Assembly (NCBI GenBank): GCA_019136515.1
Contig: JAGVUB010000070.1
Coordinates: forward strand, 1-33,046
From: Verrucomicrobiota bacterium
GTDB taxonomy: Bacteria; Verrucomicrobiota; Verrucomicrobiia; Opitutales; Opitutaceae
Length of the DNA: 33,046 bases
Direction of reading: 5' to 3'
The position numbers and the translations under genes are program-made. This document shows, piece after piece, positions 1-8,127 of the stretch. The notes below the pieces were generated by a model, which saw only the letters and a program-made list of their open reading frames with translations, had not been told where the DNA came from and searched no databases. Position 1 is the stretch's first letter; each line of letters starts with the position of its first letter.

Positions 1-905
1 GCGGCGACCTGCTTGTAGAGCAGCCGGCCGGAGTCGGTCATCCACGTGTCGTTCACCTCGTCGTTGCGGCGCGGAGTGATGCGGTAGATGACGCCCTCGC
101 GCGCCCAGACGTCAGTGTTGGCGCCGACGCTGGACTCGGTGTCGATGCTCGGCGTGGTCTTCAGGAACCACACACGCATCTTGAACCGGAAATCGGTGCT
201 CGTGAGCGCGCCGACCGGGCAGATGTCGACGGTGTTGAGCGAGTAGTTGTGGTTCAGCTCGCGACCCGGGTAGCAGGTGAGCGTGGAGTAGCTGCCGCGG
301 TCGACGAAGCCGAGCACGTCCTGCTTGGCGATGTCGCGGGTGAAGCGGATGCAGCGCGAGCAGAGGATGCAGCGCTCGTCGTCGAGCGTGACGCGCGGGC
401 CGAGCTGGGTGCGCTTCGGCTTCACGTTCTTCTTCTCGATGAAACGGGAGGCGCCGCGGCCGTAGTCGGCGGACTGCTCCTGGAGCTTGCACTCGCCGGC
501 CTGGTCGCAGATCGGGCAGTCGAGCGGGTGGTTGACGAGGAGGAACTCCATCACGCCCTCGCGGGCCTCCTTGATCTGCGGGGTCGTGGTGCGGATGTGG
601 AGACCGGGCGTGGCGTTGGTGAAGCAGGCGATCTGGGGCTTCGGCATCCAGTTCACGCGCTGCTTGCCGGTGGCGGGATCCATGACCGGCTGCTTGGTGG
701 TCGGATCGACGGCGGGCAGGCCCATCTCGACCAGACACATGCGGCAATTGCCCGAGACGGGGAGCTTCGGGTGGTAGCAGAAATGCGGGATCTCGATGCC
801 GAGCAGCGCCGCGGCCTCGATCATGTTGGTGCCCTTCGGCACCGCGATGTCGCGGCCGTCGATGTTGACGGTGACGAGGTCGGGTTTGGTCGGTGTCTGG
901 CTCAC
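1..905 (-). CDS. nuoG: NADH-quinone oxidoreductase subunit G, N-terminal part (cut by window edge)
   Basis: This is the iron-sulfur-rich peripheral-arm subunit of respiratory complex I, which passes electrons from NADH (via NuoF) towards quinone. About 301 residues are visible. An N-terminal ferredoxin-like 2Fe-2S domain has ligands C43, C54, C57 and C94 (PHFCYHP, GNCRMC, IAC). It is followed by the NuoG-specific His-Cys3 4Fe-4S motif (HPLDCPICDQAGEC), a CILCSRC cluster motif and the start of the molybdopterin-oxidoreductase-like region (ESSVGANTDVW). I place the start at a GTG at 905 because the ferredoxin fold begins ten residues later and no better upstream start is seen. The leader is pyrimidine-rich with no Shine-Dalgarno. 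The gene is separated from nuoF by a repeat-flanked insert, so co-transcription with nuoF is likely but interrupted by foreign DNA. The family is certain; the exact start is less so. Confidence 0.95.
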   Translation of the reverse strand, partial: MSQTPTKPDLVTVNIDGRDIAVPKGTNMIEAAALLGIEIPHFCYHPKLPVSGNCRMCLVEMGLPAVDPTTKQPVMDPATGKQRVNWMPKPQIACFTNATPGLHIRTTTPQIKEAREGVMEFLLVNHPLDCPICDQAGECKLQEQSADYGRGASRFIEKKNVKPKRTQLGPRVTLDDERCILCSRCIRFTRDIAKQDVLGFVDRGSYSTLTCYPGRELNHNYSLNTVDICPVGALTSTDFRFKMRVWFLKTTPSIDTESSVGANTDVWAREGVIYRITPRRNDEVNDTWMTDSGRLLYKQVA

Positions 906-930
906 GCGGGAAAGACGGGAAAGTGGAGGG

Positions 931-1026
931 AGTGGGAACCGCTAATGGACGCTGATACCCGCTAATTCGGAGAGGCCGGAGGTGGTGTAGGTGCTGCGAT
1001 TAGCGTTCATTAGCGTGGATTAGCGG
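931..1026. repeat. Inverted-repeat element, AGCG subtype (copy 1)
   Basis: Two imperfect 28-bp arms (939-966 and 999-1026) are inverted copies of each other around a 32-nt centre containing GTGTAGGTGCTGCG. Each arm holds three ATTAGCG-like units spaced about 10 bp apart. A near copy lies at 1432-1527 in the same orientation. Together they bracket the small membrane-protein gene between nuoF and nuoG. In this copy the units read AGCG; in the other they mostly read AGTG. Confidence 0.85.
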
Positions 1027-1041
1027 TTGAAGAGACAAGGC

Positions 1042-1398
1042 TCAGAGCACGCCGTTCAGCAGGAGCTCATCGTGGAGTGCTGGAGCCTTCTTGCGTATCA
1101 GCTCGGCCAGGGCCGCGTTGCGCCTCGTCAACCGGGTTATGATGGTCCCGATAGCCAGCAGGATGTTCGCGAAAGCGACCGCAGCCATGATCGCCGGGAA
1201 ATGCTCAGGATTCTTGAGATACTGCGCCACCAGAATGGCGAGGTGCGCAAATGAGAGGAGCGCCATGATGGCCATCCCCACCACAAAATATCGCGGGCAC
1301 CAGCAACGGCCAATGAGCTTCTTCTGTTCCGCTTCGCGCGCCTGCTCGCTGACGCGCGCAGCTTTCACTTCAGCAAGGACTTCGTGTGCATTGCTCAT
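1042..1398 (-). CDS. Small two-TM membrane protein, unknown family, inserted between nuoF and nuoG
   Basis: A 118-residue protein that I do not recognise. It has a charged N-terminal helix of about 30 residues (many E, K, A, Q; possibly coiled coil), a CWCPRY motif, then two hydrophobic stretches likely to span the membrane (around residues 37-60 and 67-88), and a basic tail (TRLTRRNAAL). I chose the ATG at 1398 (MSNAHEV); an upstream in-frame ATG at 1443 would place the N-terminus inside the flanking repeat. Codon use is visibly less GC-biased than in the nuo genes on both sides. It is not a known complex I subunit. With a repeat copy directly on each side, it looks like inserted cargo rather than an accessory Nuo protein, but a role tied to complex I cannot be excluded from sequence alone. 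Confidence 0.7.
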   Translation of the reverse strand: MSNAHEVLAEVKAARVSEQAREAEQKKLIGRCWCPRYFVVGMAIMALLSFAHLAILVAQYLKNPEHFPAIMAAVAFANILLAIGTIITRLTRRNAALAELIRKKAPALHDELLLNGVL

Positions 1399-1431
1399 GG
1401 TATTGGTGAGTTCGTGTTGGTCGCCGACGGA

Positions 1432-1527
1432 AGTGGGAACCACTAATGCACACTGATACCCACTAATCCGGAGCGAACGGAGGAGGTGTAGGTGCTGCGA
1501 TTAGTGTCCATCAGTGTGGATTAGTGG
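1432..1527. repeat. Inverted-repeat element, AGTG subtype (copy 2)
   Basis: Near copy of the element at 931-1026, with arms at 1440-1467 and 1500-1527 and the same central GTGTAGGTGCTGCG. Nearly every AGCG unit in copy 1 is AGTG here, on both arms, so the arms still pair with each other. It lies between the small membrane-protein gene and the nuoF stop codon at 1550. Confidence 0.85.
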
Positions 1528-1549
1528 TTTCGAAACTCCGGGGCTCGAC

Positions 1550-2899
1550 TCACACCAGCGTCGGCGCGAGGGCGTGGCGGTTTTGTTTGGCGGCGGGATA
1601 GGCTTTGAACTCCTCGCCGAACTTCTGGACGAAGGCCTGCACGGGCCACGAGCAGGCCTCGCCGAACGGGCACACCGTGCGGCCGGCGATCTGGTCGGCG
1701 ACGGACTTCAGCAGCGCACCGTCCTCGGCGCGGGCCTCGCCGTGCACCATGCGGTGGGTGATCTTGCGCATCCACGCCGAACCTTCGCGGCAGGGAGTGC
1801 ACTGGCCGCAGCTCTCGTGGGCGTAGAAGGCGTTCAGGTTGGCCAGCGCCTCGACGACGTTGACGGTGTCGTCCATCACGATCACGCCGCCGGAGCCGCC
1901 CATCGTGCCGCACGCGGCGAACGAGTCGAAGTCGAGCGGGATGTCGGCCGTGGTCCAGTTGAGCACGGAGCCGTCCTTCTGCTTGATCGTGAACTTCTCG
2001 TCCCAGCGCAGCACCTTTGAGGAGGAGCCGCCGGGGATGATGGCCTGGAACTTCCGGCCCGGGCGCGGGCCGCCGCAGATGTCGTTGAGCAACTGGCCGA
2101 GCGTGACCTTGCCCGACTCGAACTCGAAGTAGCCCGGGCGCAACACGTGGCCGGAGACGCCGATCAGGCGCGTGCCCGAGTTGTTCGGGGTGCCGATCGT
2201 CGCGTAGGCCGCGCCGCCCATCTCGGCGATGTGGCGCACGTGGCAGAGGGTCTCGACGTTGTTGACGATCGTCGGGCACTGGTAGAGGCCGAGGACCGCG
2301 GGGAAGTACGGGGGCTTGATGCGCGGATACGGGCGCTTGCCCTCGAGCGACTCGATCAGGCCGGTCTCCTCGCCGCAGATGTAGGCGCCGGCGCCGCGGT
2401 GGACGAAGATCTCGCACGAGTAGTCGGTGCCCAAGATCTTCGGACCGACGAAGTTGGCCGCGCGCGCCTCGGCGATGGCCTTCTCCAGGATGCGGGCGCC
2501 GTGCGGGAACTCGCCGCGGATGTAGATGTAGGCCTGTTTCACCTGGTTGGCCCAGCAGGCGATCATGATGCCCTCGATGAGCTGGTGCGGGTCCTGGTGG
2601 ATGATGTAGCGGTCCTTGAACGTGCCCGGCTCGGACTCGTCGGCATTGACGATGAGGTAGATGGGCTTGCCGCTCTTGCGGTCGACCAGCGACCACTTCA
2701 CGCCGCAGGGGAAACCGGCGCCGCCGCGGCCGCGCAGGCCGGACTTCTTCACCTCGTCGATGAGCTCGGCCGGCGGCCGCGCGACGGCCTTGCGCAACTG
2801 CTCGTACCCGCCGTGCTGGAGGTAGCAGGCGAGGTCGGGCGTGTAGCCGGGTTCGTCGATGTGCCGGAAGATCAGGCGGCGTTCGGCGGGATGTGGCAT
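1550..2899 (-). CDS. nuoF: NADH-quinone oxidoreductase subunit F
   Basis: The NADH-oxidising subunit of complex I, carrying FMN and the N3 4Fe-4S cluster. The 449-residue length is normal for the family. Visible motifs are the glycine-rich nucleotide/FMN-binding segment around residues 54-63 (GLRGRGGAGF), a second binding region with GAGAYICGEETGL, and cluster ligands C364, C367 and C370 (ESCGQCTPCREG) plus C410 (TVCPFGEAC). The start at 2899 (MPHPAERR) fits the family N-terminus. The 30 bases just upstream contain three direct GGAAGTTGG units on the plus strand (2910-2939), so the mRNA leader is pyrimidine-rich and has no Shine-Dalgarno. It lies 50 bp downstream of nuoE in the same operon and partners with NuoE and NuoG in the NADH dehydrogenase module. 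Confidence 0.97.
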   Translation of the reverse strand: MPHPAERRLIFRHIDEPGYTPDLACYLQHGGYEQLRKAVARPPAELIDEVKKSGLRGRGGAGFPCGVKWSLVDRKSGKPIYLIVNADESEPGTFKDRYIIHQDPHQLIEGIMIACWANQVKQAYIYIRGEFPHGARILEKAIAEARAANFVGPKILGTDYSCEIFVHRGAGAYICGEETGLIESLEGKRPYPRIKPPYFPAVLGLYQCPTIVNNVETLCHVRHIAEMGGAAYATIGTPNNSGTRLIGVSGHVLRPGYFEFESGKVTLGQLLNDICGGPRPGRKFQAIIPGGSSSKVLRWDEKFTIKQKDGSVLNWTTADIPLDFDSFAACGTMGGSGGVIVMDDTVNVVEALANLNAFYAHESCGQCTPCREGSAWMRKITHRMVHGEARAEDGALLKSVADQIAGRTVCPFGEACSWPVQAFVQKFGEEFKAYPAAKQNRHALAPTLV

Positions 2900-2949
2900 G
2901 GCGCGAGGCGGAAGTTGGGAAAGGGAAGTTGGAAGTTGGTGGCGGCGCG

Positions 2950-3444
2950 TCAGCCGCGCTGGGCGGCGGCGGCCTTGATCTGGGCGGCGATGGCCTTGGC
3001 CTTCTCGATGTCGACGCGTTCGTGCAGTTCGTCGTCGACCATGACGACCGGACCGGAGCCGCAGCTGGCGAGGCACTCGACGAACTCGAGGAACACTTCG
3101 CCGTCGGGCGAAGTGTGGCCGGCCTTGCAGCCGAACTCCTGCTCGAGCTGTTCGCAGATCTTGTAGCCGCCGTTGAGCGCGCAGGAGAGCGTGCGGCACA
3201 TGCGCACATGGCGCCGCCCGACGGGCTGGTGGCGGAACATCGGGTAGAACGTCGCCACTTCCTGGACGTTGATCGGCTGGAGCTCGAGCTTGGCGGCGAT
3301 CCACTCGACGGCCGTGGCGGAGATGTAGCCCTGCTCCTCCTGCACGAGGTGCAGGAGCGGGAGCACGGCGCTGCGCTTCACCGGGTAGTGGGTGATCACC
3401 TCGTCGATGCGGGCCAAGGTCTCGGGTTTCAGGTTCAAACTCAT
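2950..3444 (-). CDS. nuoE: NADH-quinone oxidoreductase subunit E
   Basis: A thioredoxin-fold 2Fe-2S subunit of the complex I NADH module, working with NuoF. The product has 164 residues, typical for the family. The four cluster ligands are C83, C88, C124 and C128, in the spacing CX4C and CX3C (MCRTLSC, VECLASC). The N-terminal part (about residues 8-70) is the usual helical region with the QEVATFYPMF signature. The start at 3444 (MSLNLKP) lies 20 bp downstream of nuoD and has no clear Shine-Dalgarno, like the other nuo genes here. Confidence 0.97.
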   Translation of the reverse strand: MSLNLKPETLARIDEVITHYPVKRSAVLPLLHLVQEEQGYISATAVEWIAAKLELQPINVQEVATFYPMFRHQPVGRRHVRMCRTLSCALNGGYKICEQLEQEFGCKAGHTSPDGEVFLEFVECLASCGSGPVVMVDDELHERVDIEKAKAIAAQIKAAAAQRG

Positions 3445-3464
3445 CGCGGAATTCGTCGGAGGGT

Positions 3465-4688
3465 TCACCGGTCGCACTCGCCCATCACGAAGTCGAGGCT
3501 GCCGAGGATGGAGACGACGTCGCCGAGCATGGCGCCGACGCACACCTTCGGGAGGATGCTCAGGTTGCAGAAGGAGGGGGAGCGGATCTTCAGGCGCCAC
3601 GGCACGCCGCCGCCCTTGGAGACGACGTAGAAGCCGAGCGCGCCCTTCGGGTTCTCCGCCTCGAAATAGACCTCGCCGGCCGGGATCTGCGGGCCCTCGG
3701 TCGTGATCATGAAGTTCTGGATCAGCTCCTCCATGCTCTCGAGCACGCGCGCCTTCGGCGGGGCGACGATCTTGCGCGCCTCGAACGCGCTCACGGCGCC
3801 GGCCGGGAACATCGCGATCGCCTGCTTCACGATGCGCACGCTCTGGCGCATCTCCTCGCCGCGCACCAGGTAGCGGTCGTAGCAGTCGCCACGGGTGCCG
3901 ACGGGCACGTCGAACTCGTACTTCTCGTAGCCGCAGTACGGCTTGTCCTTGCGCAGGTCGAAGGCCACGCCGCTGGCGCGCAGGATCGGGCCGGTGCAGC
4001 CCCAGGCGAGGGCGTCCGCCTTCGAGATGATGCCGACGCCCTCGGTGCGGTCGCGCCAGATACGGTTGTCGGTGAGCAGCCCGAGCATCTCCTCGAGCCG
4101 CGGCACGAACTGGTCGCAGAAGTCGCTGGCGTGGTCGAGCCACCCGGCGGGCACATCGCGGGCCATGCCGCCGATGCGGCTGAAACTGGTGGTGAAGCGC
4201 GCGCCGGTGAGCTCCTCGAAGAGCCGGTAGAGCTTCTCGCGCTCCTCGAAGGCGTACATGAACACCGTCCACGCGCCGTTATCCATCGCGAAGGCGCCGA
4301 GGCCGACCAGGTGCGAGGAGATGCGCGCGAGCTCGCAGACGATCACGCGCAGCGCCTGGCCGCGCGCCGGCACCTCGAGCCCGGCCAAGCGCTCCACCGC
4401 GATCGCGTAGGCGACGTTGTTTGCCAGCGGGGCGAGGTAGTCCAACCGGTCCGTGTACGGCACGAACTGGTTGTAGGTCATGTTCTCGGCGATCTTCTCG
4501 TCGCCGCGGTGCAGATACCCGACGACCGGGTCGGCCTTGGTCACGACCTCGCCGTCGAGCTCGAGGCGGATGCGCAGCACGCCGTGCGTGCTGGGGTGCG
4601 AGGGGCCGAGGTTGATCTCGAGCTTCTCGCCTTCGGCGGCTTCGGCGGCGCGGGCGGCGCTATCGGGGAATGTGAAATCCGTCGGCAT
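3465..4688 (-). CDS. nuoD: NADH-quinone oxidoreductase subunit D
   Basis: The 49-kDa-type subunit of complex I that helps form the quinone-binding site next to NuoB. At 407 residues it is a stand-alone NuoD, not fused to NuoC. Family signatures include LGPSHPSTHGVLR near residue 27, VGYLHRGDEKIAE near residue 57, NQFVPYTDRLDYL, and the C-terminal LGSLDFVMGECDR, which ends in the family's usual D-R. The start at 4688 (MPTDFTF) gives a short Ala/Glu-rich lead before the conserved region, and the leader lacks a Shine-Dalgarno. It is separated from nuoC by 30 bp and belongs to the same minus-strand operon. Confidence 0.97.
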   Translation of the reverse strand: MPTDFTFPDSAARAAEAAEGEKLEINLGPSHPSTHGVLRIRLELDGEVVTKADPVVGYLHRGDEKIAENMTYNQFVPYTDRLDYLAPLANNVAYAIAVERLAGLEVPARGQALRVIVCELARISSHLVGLGAFAMDNGAWTVFMYAFEEREKLYRLFEELTGARFTTSFSRIGGMARDVPAGWLDHASDFCDQFVPRLEEMLGLLTDNRIWRDRTEGVGIISKADALAWGCTGPILRASGVAFDLRKDKPYCGYEKYEFDVPVGTRGDCYDRYLVRGEEMRQSVRIVKQAIAMFPAGAVSAFEARKIVAPPKARVLESMEELIQNFMITTEGPQIPAGEVYFEAENPKGALGFYVVSKGGGVPWRLKIRSPSFCNLSILPKVCVGAMLGDVVSILGSLDFVMGECDR

Positions 4689-4718
4689 GGCGTCGGTGGG
4701 TGGTTCGTTGCGGCGCGG

Positions 4719-5357
4719 TCAGCCGGCGGCGGGTTTCTCCTTCTTCTCGTTCCAGGCCTGGTCGAGCGAGCGCGGGCCGCGGCCCGCCGACACCGTCACG
4801 CTGCCGTCGGGCTGCGCGACGAACGGACCGCCGGCCATCGGCGCGGGCTGGACCTTCACACCGGAGATCTCCGCGATCTCCTCGTCGGGCAACTCGGTGG
4901 GCAGGCCGGCGAGCGGGAACTCCTTGCGCAGCGGGTGGTAGGGATAGCCCTCCCACATGAGGATGCGGCGCAGGTCGGGATGTCCGGTGAACGTCACGCC
5001 CAGCAGGTCGAAGCACTCGCGCTCGTGCCAGTCGGCACCGGGCCAGAGTCCCGTGGCGGTGGGCATCGCCGGCTCGGTGTCGTCGGCGCAGTCGGCCGCG
5101 ATGCGCACATACTCGGCGCGAGCGGTGGAGAGCAGGTGGTACACGACCGTGAAACGCGGCGAGGCGCCCGGGGCCCAGTCGATCGCGGTGAGGTCGGAGA
5201 GCAGGTCGAAGCCGCACTCGTCGCGCAGATGCGCGAGCAACGTGAGCACCTCGGCGGCGGGAATGTTGAACGCCACCCCGTCGGCGCTGGGCCGTACGGT
5301 GAGGTTCGGGAAACGCGGCTGGAGCGCGGCGGCGAGATCGTTGGCGGAAGCGGTCAT
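4719..5357 (-). CDS. nuoC: NADH-quinone oxidoreductase subunit C
   Basis: The 30-kDa-type subunit of complex I that links the hydrogenase-like module to the NADH module. The product has 212 residues. The conserved core runs from about residue 30 to 160: DLLSDLTAIDW, FTVVYHLLS, WPGADWHERECFDLLGV and DLRRILMWEGYPYHPLRKEFP, of which the last two are strong NuoC signatures. The C-terminal tail (about 160-212) is less conserved and rich in charged residues and proline. The start at 5357 (MTASANDL) lies 21 bp after nuoB. Confidence 0.96.
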   Translation of the reverse strand: MTASANDLAAALQPRFPNLTVRPSADGVAFNIPAAEVLTLLAHLRDECGFDLLSDLTAIDWAPGASPRFTVVYHLLSTARAEYVRIAADCADDTEPAMPTATGLWPGADWHERECFDLLGVTFTGHPDLRRILMWEGYPYHPLRKEFPLAGLPTELPDEEIAEISGVKVQPAPMAGGPFVAQPDGSVTVSAGRGPRSLDQAWNEKKEKPAAG

Positions 5358-5378
5358 CGGGAGCGAGGGCCGGGGTGC

Positions 5379-5906
5379 TCAGCGGACAAGGACGGAGCCG
5401 AGAGTGGTCTTGCGGAAGCCGCGGTCCTCACGGACCACGTTCTGCATCTTCAGCAGCGCATCGAGGACCGCCTCGGGGCGCGGCGGGCAGCCGCTGATGT
5501 AGACATCGACCGGCACGATGCGGTCGACGCCCTGCAACGTGGAGTACGAGCGGTACATGCCGCCCGAGGACGCGCAGGCGCCCATGGCGATCACCCACTT
5601 CGGCTCGGCCATCTGCTCGTAGATGCGGCGCAGGTGGACGGCCATCTTGTAGGTCACCGTGCCCGCGACGATCATCACGTCGGATTGGCGCGCCGGGAAA
5701 CGCATGACCTCGGCGCCGAACCGGCTGATGTCGAAGCGCGACGCGCCCGCTGACATCAGCTCGATCGCGCAACAGGCGAGGCCCATCGGCATCGGCCAGA
5801 TCGAGTTGGCGCGGATCCAATTGATCACGGCGTCGACGCGGGAAACAATGACCCCGCCTTCGACTTTGCTATTATAGCCAATGACTTCGGTGTTCGATGG
5901 GACCAT
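5379..5906 (-). CDS. nuoB: NADH-quinone oxidoreductase subunit B
   Basis: The complex I subunit holding the terminal N2 4Fe-4S cluster, which reduces quinone. With the start at 5906 (MVPSNTEV) it has 175 residues. Cluster ligands are the adjacent pair C45-C46 ([10 protein letters not shown]), C111 (GACASSGG) and C140 ([10 protein letters not shown]). A longer frame exists up to 6080, but its extra residues are low-complexity and unlike the family, so I reject that start. nuoB is the first nuo gene here; the usual upstream neighbour nuoA is absent. Genes follow in the order C, D, E, F, G with short spacers, so the operon promoter should lie in 5907-6211. Confidence 0.96.
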   Translation of the reverse strand: MVPSNTEVIGYNSKVEGGVIVSRVDAVINWIRANSIWPMPMGLACCAIELMSAGASRFDISRFGAEVMRFPARQSDVMIVAGTVTYKMAVHLRRIYEQMAEPKWVIAMGACASSGGMYRSYSTLQGVDRIVPVDVYISGCPPRPEAVLDALLKMQNVVREDRGFRKTTLGSVLVR

Positions 5907-6211
5907 GAGCGAGAGCGTCGATTTGCCGGGAGCGGCGCAAGCTAGGGTCGAGCCAATCCTCCAGCAAGTCGCATTTGGGCAAAACCGCGCTCTCAAGCCG
6001 CGCCTTCCCGCGCGGCCCAGTCGGATAATCGCGGCTACTGGTTCGCCCCCGTGCCAACCGAGGCTTGCCAGCGGGCGCATCGTCGGGCCACAGCCGCGCG
6101 GCTAGCCGTACCCCATGCCTTCGGACAGGCCCCCCGCGCCGATCCCGGTCCCTCCACTCGCGAGGGAAGCCCGTCGCTCCGGCGGCACCGGGGCGACGTC
6201 CGCCCGCCACC
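5907..6211 (-). promoter_or_regulatory. 305-bp gap upstream of nuoB; presumed nuo operon promoter region
   Basis: No convincing gene is present. The frames crossing it are arginine- and proline-rich shadows, and none encodes the three-helix NuoA protein expected here. It must carry both the end of the upstream corC-like transcript and the nuo promoter. I cannot identify a clear -35/-10 pair, and there is no hairpin followed by a T-run. Confidence 0.4.
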
Positions 6212-7354
6212 TCACTCGCCGCTCGCGGTGCTGGCCTCGTCTTCCGGCACGCGCTCGACGCGCACCCGGCGCAACCGCTCGGCGTTCACCTCGGTCGCCG
6301 TCAGCCGGTACTCGCCGATGGTCGCCACATCGCCGCGCCGCACCGCGACCCCGAGCCGTTGCTGGAACCACTGGCCCACGGTCTGGTGCATCGTCCATTC
6401 GAGCGGCCAGCCGGTCTCGGCCTGCAGCTCGCGCATCGTCAGCCCCGCGCTCACCAGGTCGAAGGTCAGCAGCGGGCGGATCAGCGGCTCGAACGGCATG
6501 TCCGGCCCGAGCGCCGCGATCTGCCAGAGCCACTCGCGCATGAGCAGCATGCCCTCGACGGTGTCCTTGTTTCCCCGACAGACGGGGAAACGGCTCAGGC
6601 CGCTCACCTGCGCCACGCGCAGGTTGTCCTTCAACGGCCGGTCGAGCCAGAGCACCACGACCTCCTCCTTGGGGATCATGATCTGGTGGGCCGTCGTCGA
6701 GCGCACCCGCAGCGACTGCACCATCAGCTTGTTGACCAGCGCATCCGCCGGATGGGCATGGCTGGCGTGGCTGAACACGTATTCCAGTTCGTCGGCGCTG
6801 AAGCTGTGTTCGCCCTCGGTCGCCGGCACCAGCCCGGCCCAGCGCACGATGCGGTTGGCCAGACTGTTGAGCGTCCAGATGACCGGGAAAAAGCCGTAGT
6901 AGAACACCAGCAACGGGCCCGACACCCACAGCGACACGCCCTTGGCCCGCTGGATCGCCATCGATTTGGGCGCCAGTTCGCCGAAGATGATGTGCAGGAA
7001 CGTGATCACCGTGAACGCCACGGCGAAGGAGATCGAGGCCACCGCCCGCGGATCGGTGATGCCGGCCAGCGCCAGCAACGGCCCGAGCCGGTGCGCCAGG
7101 AACGGTTCGCCGATCCAGCCCAACCCGAGGCTGGCCAGCGTGATACCCAGCTGCGTGGCCGAGAGCGCCGCATCGAGATGCTCGCTGGCCTTGATCGCCG
7201 CCCGCACGCGCCAGCCACCCTTCTTCTCGAGGGGCCGCAACTGGCTGGTGCGCACCTTCACCAGCGCGAACTCGGCGGCCACGAAAAAGCCGTTCGCCGC
7301 CACGAGGGCGACGACGGTGAGGGTTTCGAGCAAGATGCCGAGGAAAGTGCGCAT
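6212..7354 (-). CDS. CNNM/CBS-domain membrane protein (CorC/HlyC-like, UPF0053)
   Basis: A 380-residue inner-membrane protein of the CNNM (DUF21) family, linked in other bacteria to magnesium or cobalt efflux and sometimes labelled hemolysin. Domains in order: DUF21 with about four hydrophobic helices (roughly residues 1-185, including NGFFVAAEFALVKVR, ALSATQLGITLASLGLGW and FGELAPKS, which are family signatures), a cytosolic CBS pair (about 205-290; MIPKEEVV, LSRFPVC), and a C-terminal CorC/HlyC-type domain (about 300-375; ATIGEYRLTATEVN). The start at 7354 (MRTFLGILL) begins just before the first helix; a longer frame to 7534 runs through a repeat and is rejected. Substrate is not readable from sequence. 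The upstream side carries one 42-bp direct repeat. Confidence 0.93.
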   Translation of the reverse strand: MRTFLGILLETLTVVALVAANGFFVAAEFALVKVRTSQLRPLEKKGGWRVRAAIKASEHLDAALSATQLGITLASLGLGWIGEPFLAHRLGPLLALAGITDPRAVASISFAVAFTVITFLHIIFGELAPKSMAIQRAKGVSLWVSGPLLVFYYGFFPVIWTLNSLANRIVRWAGLVPATEGEHSFSADELEYVFSHASHAHPADALVNKLMVQSLRVRSTTAHQIMIPKEEVVVLWLDRPLKDNLRVAQVSGLSRFPVCRGNKDTVEGMLLMREWLWQIAALGPDMPFEPLIRPLLTFDLVSAGLTMRELQAETGWPLEWTMHQTVGQWFQQRLGVAVRRGDVATIGEYRLTATEVNAERLRRVRVERVPEDEASTASGE

Positions 7355-7433
7355 GGAGACGGGGCCGCCACTAGGACAACAAATCGCCCGCTCGCCAATC
7401 CGCTTAAGCGACGGAGAAATGCCGGTCCGAGCC

Positions 7434-7475
7434 ATGCCCGACGTGCCATCCATAGCCCGACCGGGCGAAGGATGG
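7434..7475. repeat. 42-bp direct repeat, copy 1 (hairpin-forming)
   Basis: Matches 7836-7877 at 40 of 42 positions in the same orientation. It contains arms CCATCC and GGATGG around an inner GCCC/GGGC pair, so it can fold as a stem-loop. The two copies bracket the GIY-YIG gene, with a 360-bp interval between them. Confidence 0.9.
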
Positions 7476-7505
7476 ACAGATTGGCCGGCTAGCGGCAGCC
7501 CGCGA

Positions 7506-7754
7506 TCACCCTTCCCACAAATGACGTCGGGCAAAAGCGTGCCCCGATCCGCTTTTCAGATAACGCTCGAAAGCCAACGCCCGTTCTTTTTCCGCAAACG
7601 CGTGATAGGCCATCAACCGCCAAGGGCGGAAAGGGGCTGTGGACGTGTTCTTGCCGGCGTTATGATCGGCCATCCGCCGTTTCAGGTCTTCAGTGAAGCC
7701 AACGTAACGCCGGGCGGAGTCAGACTCACTACGGAGTAGGTAGACGTAGTACAT
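7506..7754 (-). CDS. Small GIY-YIG domain nuclease
   Basis: An 82-residue single-domain protein of the GIY-YIG endonuclease superfamily (UvrC/YhbQ-like small members). Visible elements are the paired strands (YYVYLLRS, then RYVGFT), the catalytic-helix arginine region (DLKRRMADHN), and the metal-binding glutamate in AFERYLKSGSG near the C-terminus. There is no extra DNA-binding domain. The gene stands alone, 30 bp from one 42-bp repeat copy and 81 bp from the other, next to tRNA-Ser. This placement suggests a small mobile or homing-type cassette. Family members' cellular roles are mostly unknown; a repair role is also possible. Confidence 0.88.
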   Translation of the reverse strand: MYYVYLLRSESDSARRYVGFTEDLKRRMADHNAGKNTSTAPFRPWRLMAYHAFAEKERALAFERYLKSGSGHAFARRHLWEG

Positions 7755-7835
7755 CGGTAAGCCCTGCTATGCCGAGGCTACGCAGGGCATCCTTCGCCGC
7801 AAAACCAGAGATCCTGCACCGCGCACATCCATCAC

Positions 7836-7962
<127 letters not shown>

Positions 7963-8127
7963 GTGGTTGCATCCGTCGGCACCGGTTGCCCGGCTCCGAA
8001 AAACGCGAGGGGCTAGAGGAGATCGACGGCGCCGCGCCGGTCAACACCGGAAACAAGGACCTCTCAAATTGATCGAACCCCCATTCTCGCCTCGCTCGCC
8101 CCCGCCCGCGGCAGCGGTTGTCCCGCC

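Noticed and set aside
4131..5753. 540-residue plus-strand open frame across nuoB-nuoD
   Set aside because: It is antisense to well-conserved complex I genes and its translation is low-complexity Arg/Ala/Gly/Glu, typical of high-GC shadow frames.
5872..6210. 112-residue minus-strand frame that could have been nuoA
   Set aside because: It has no membrane helices and is Arg/Pro/Gly-rich; nothing resembles NuoA.
6065..7492. 475-residue plus-strand open frame
   Set aside because: It is antisense to the CNNM/CBS gene, which has clear motifs; the plus frame has none.
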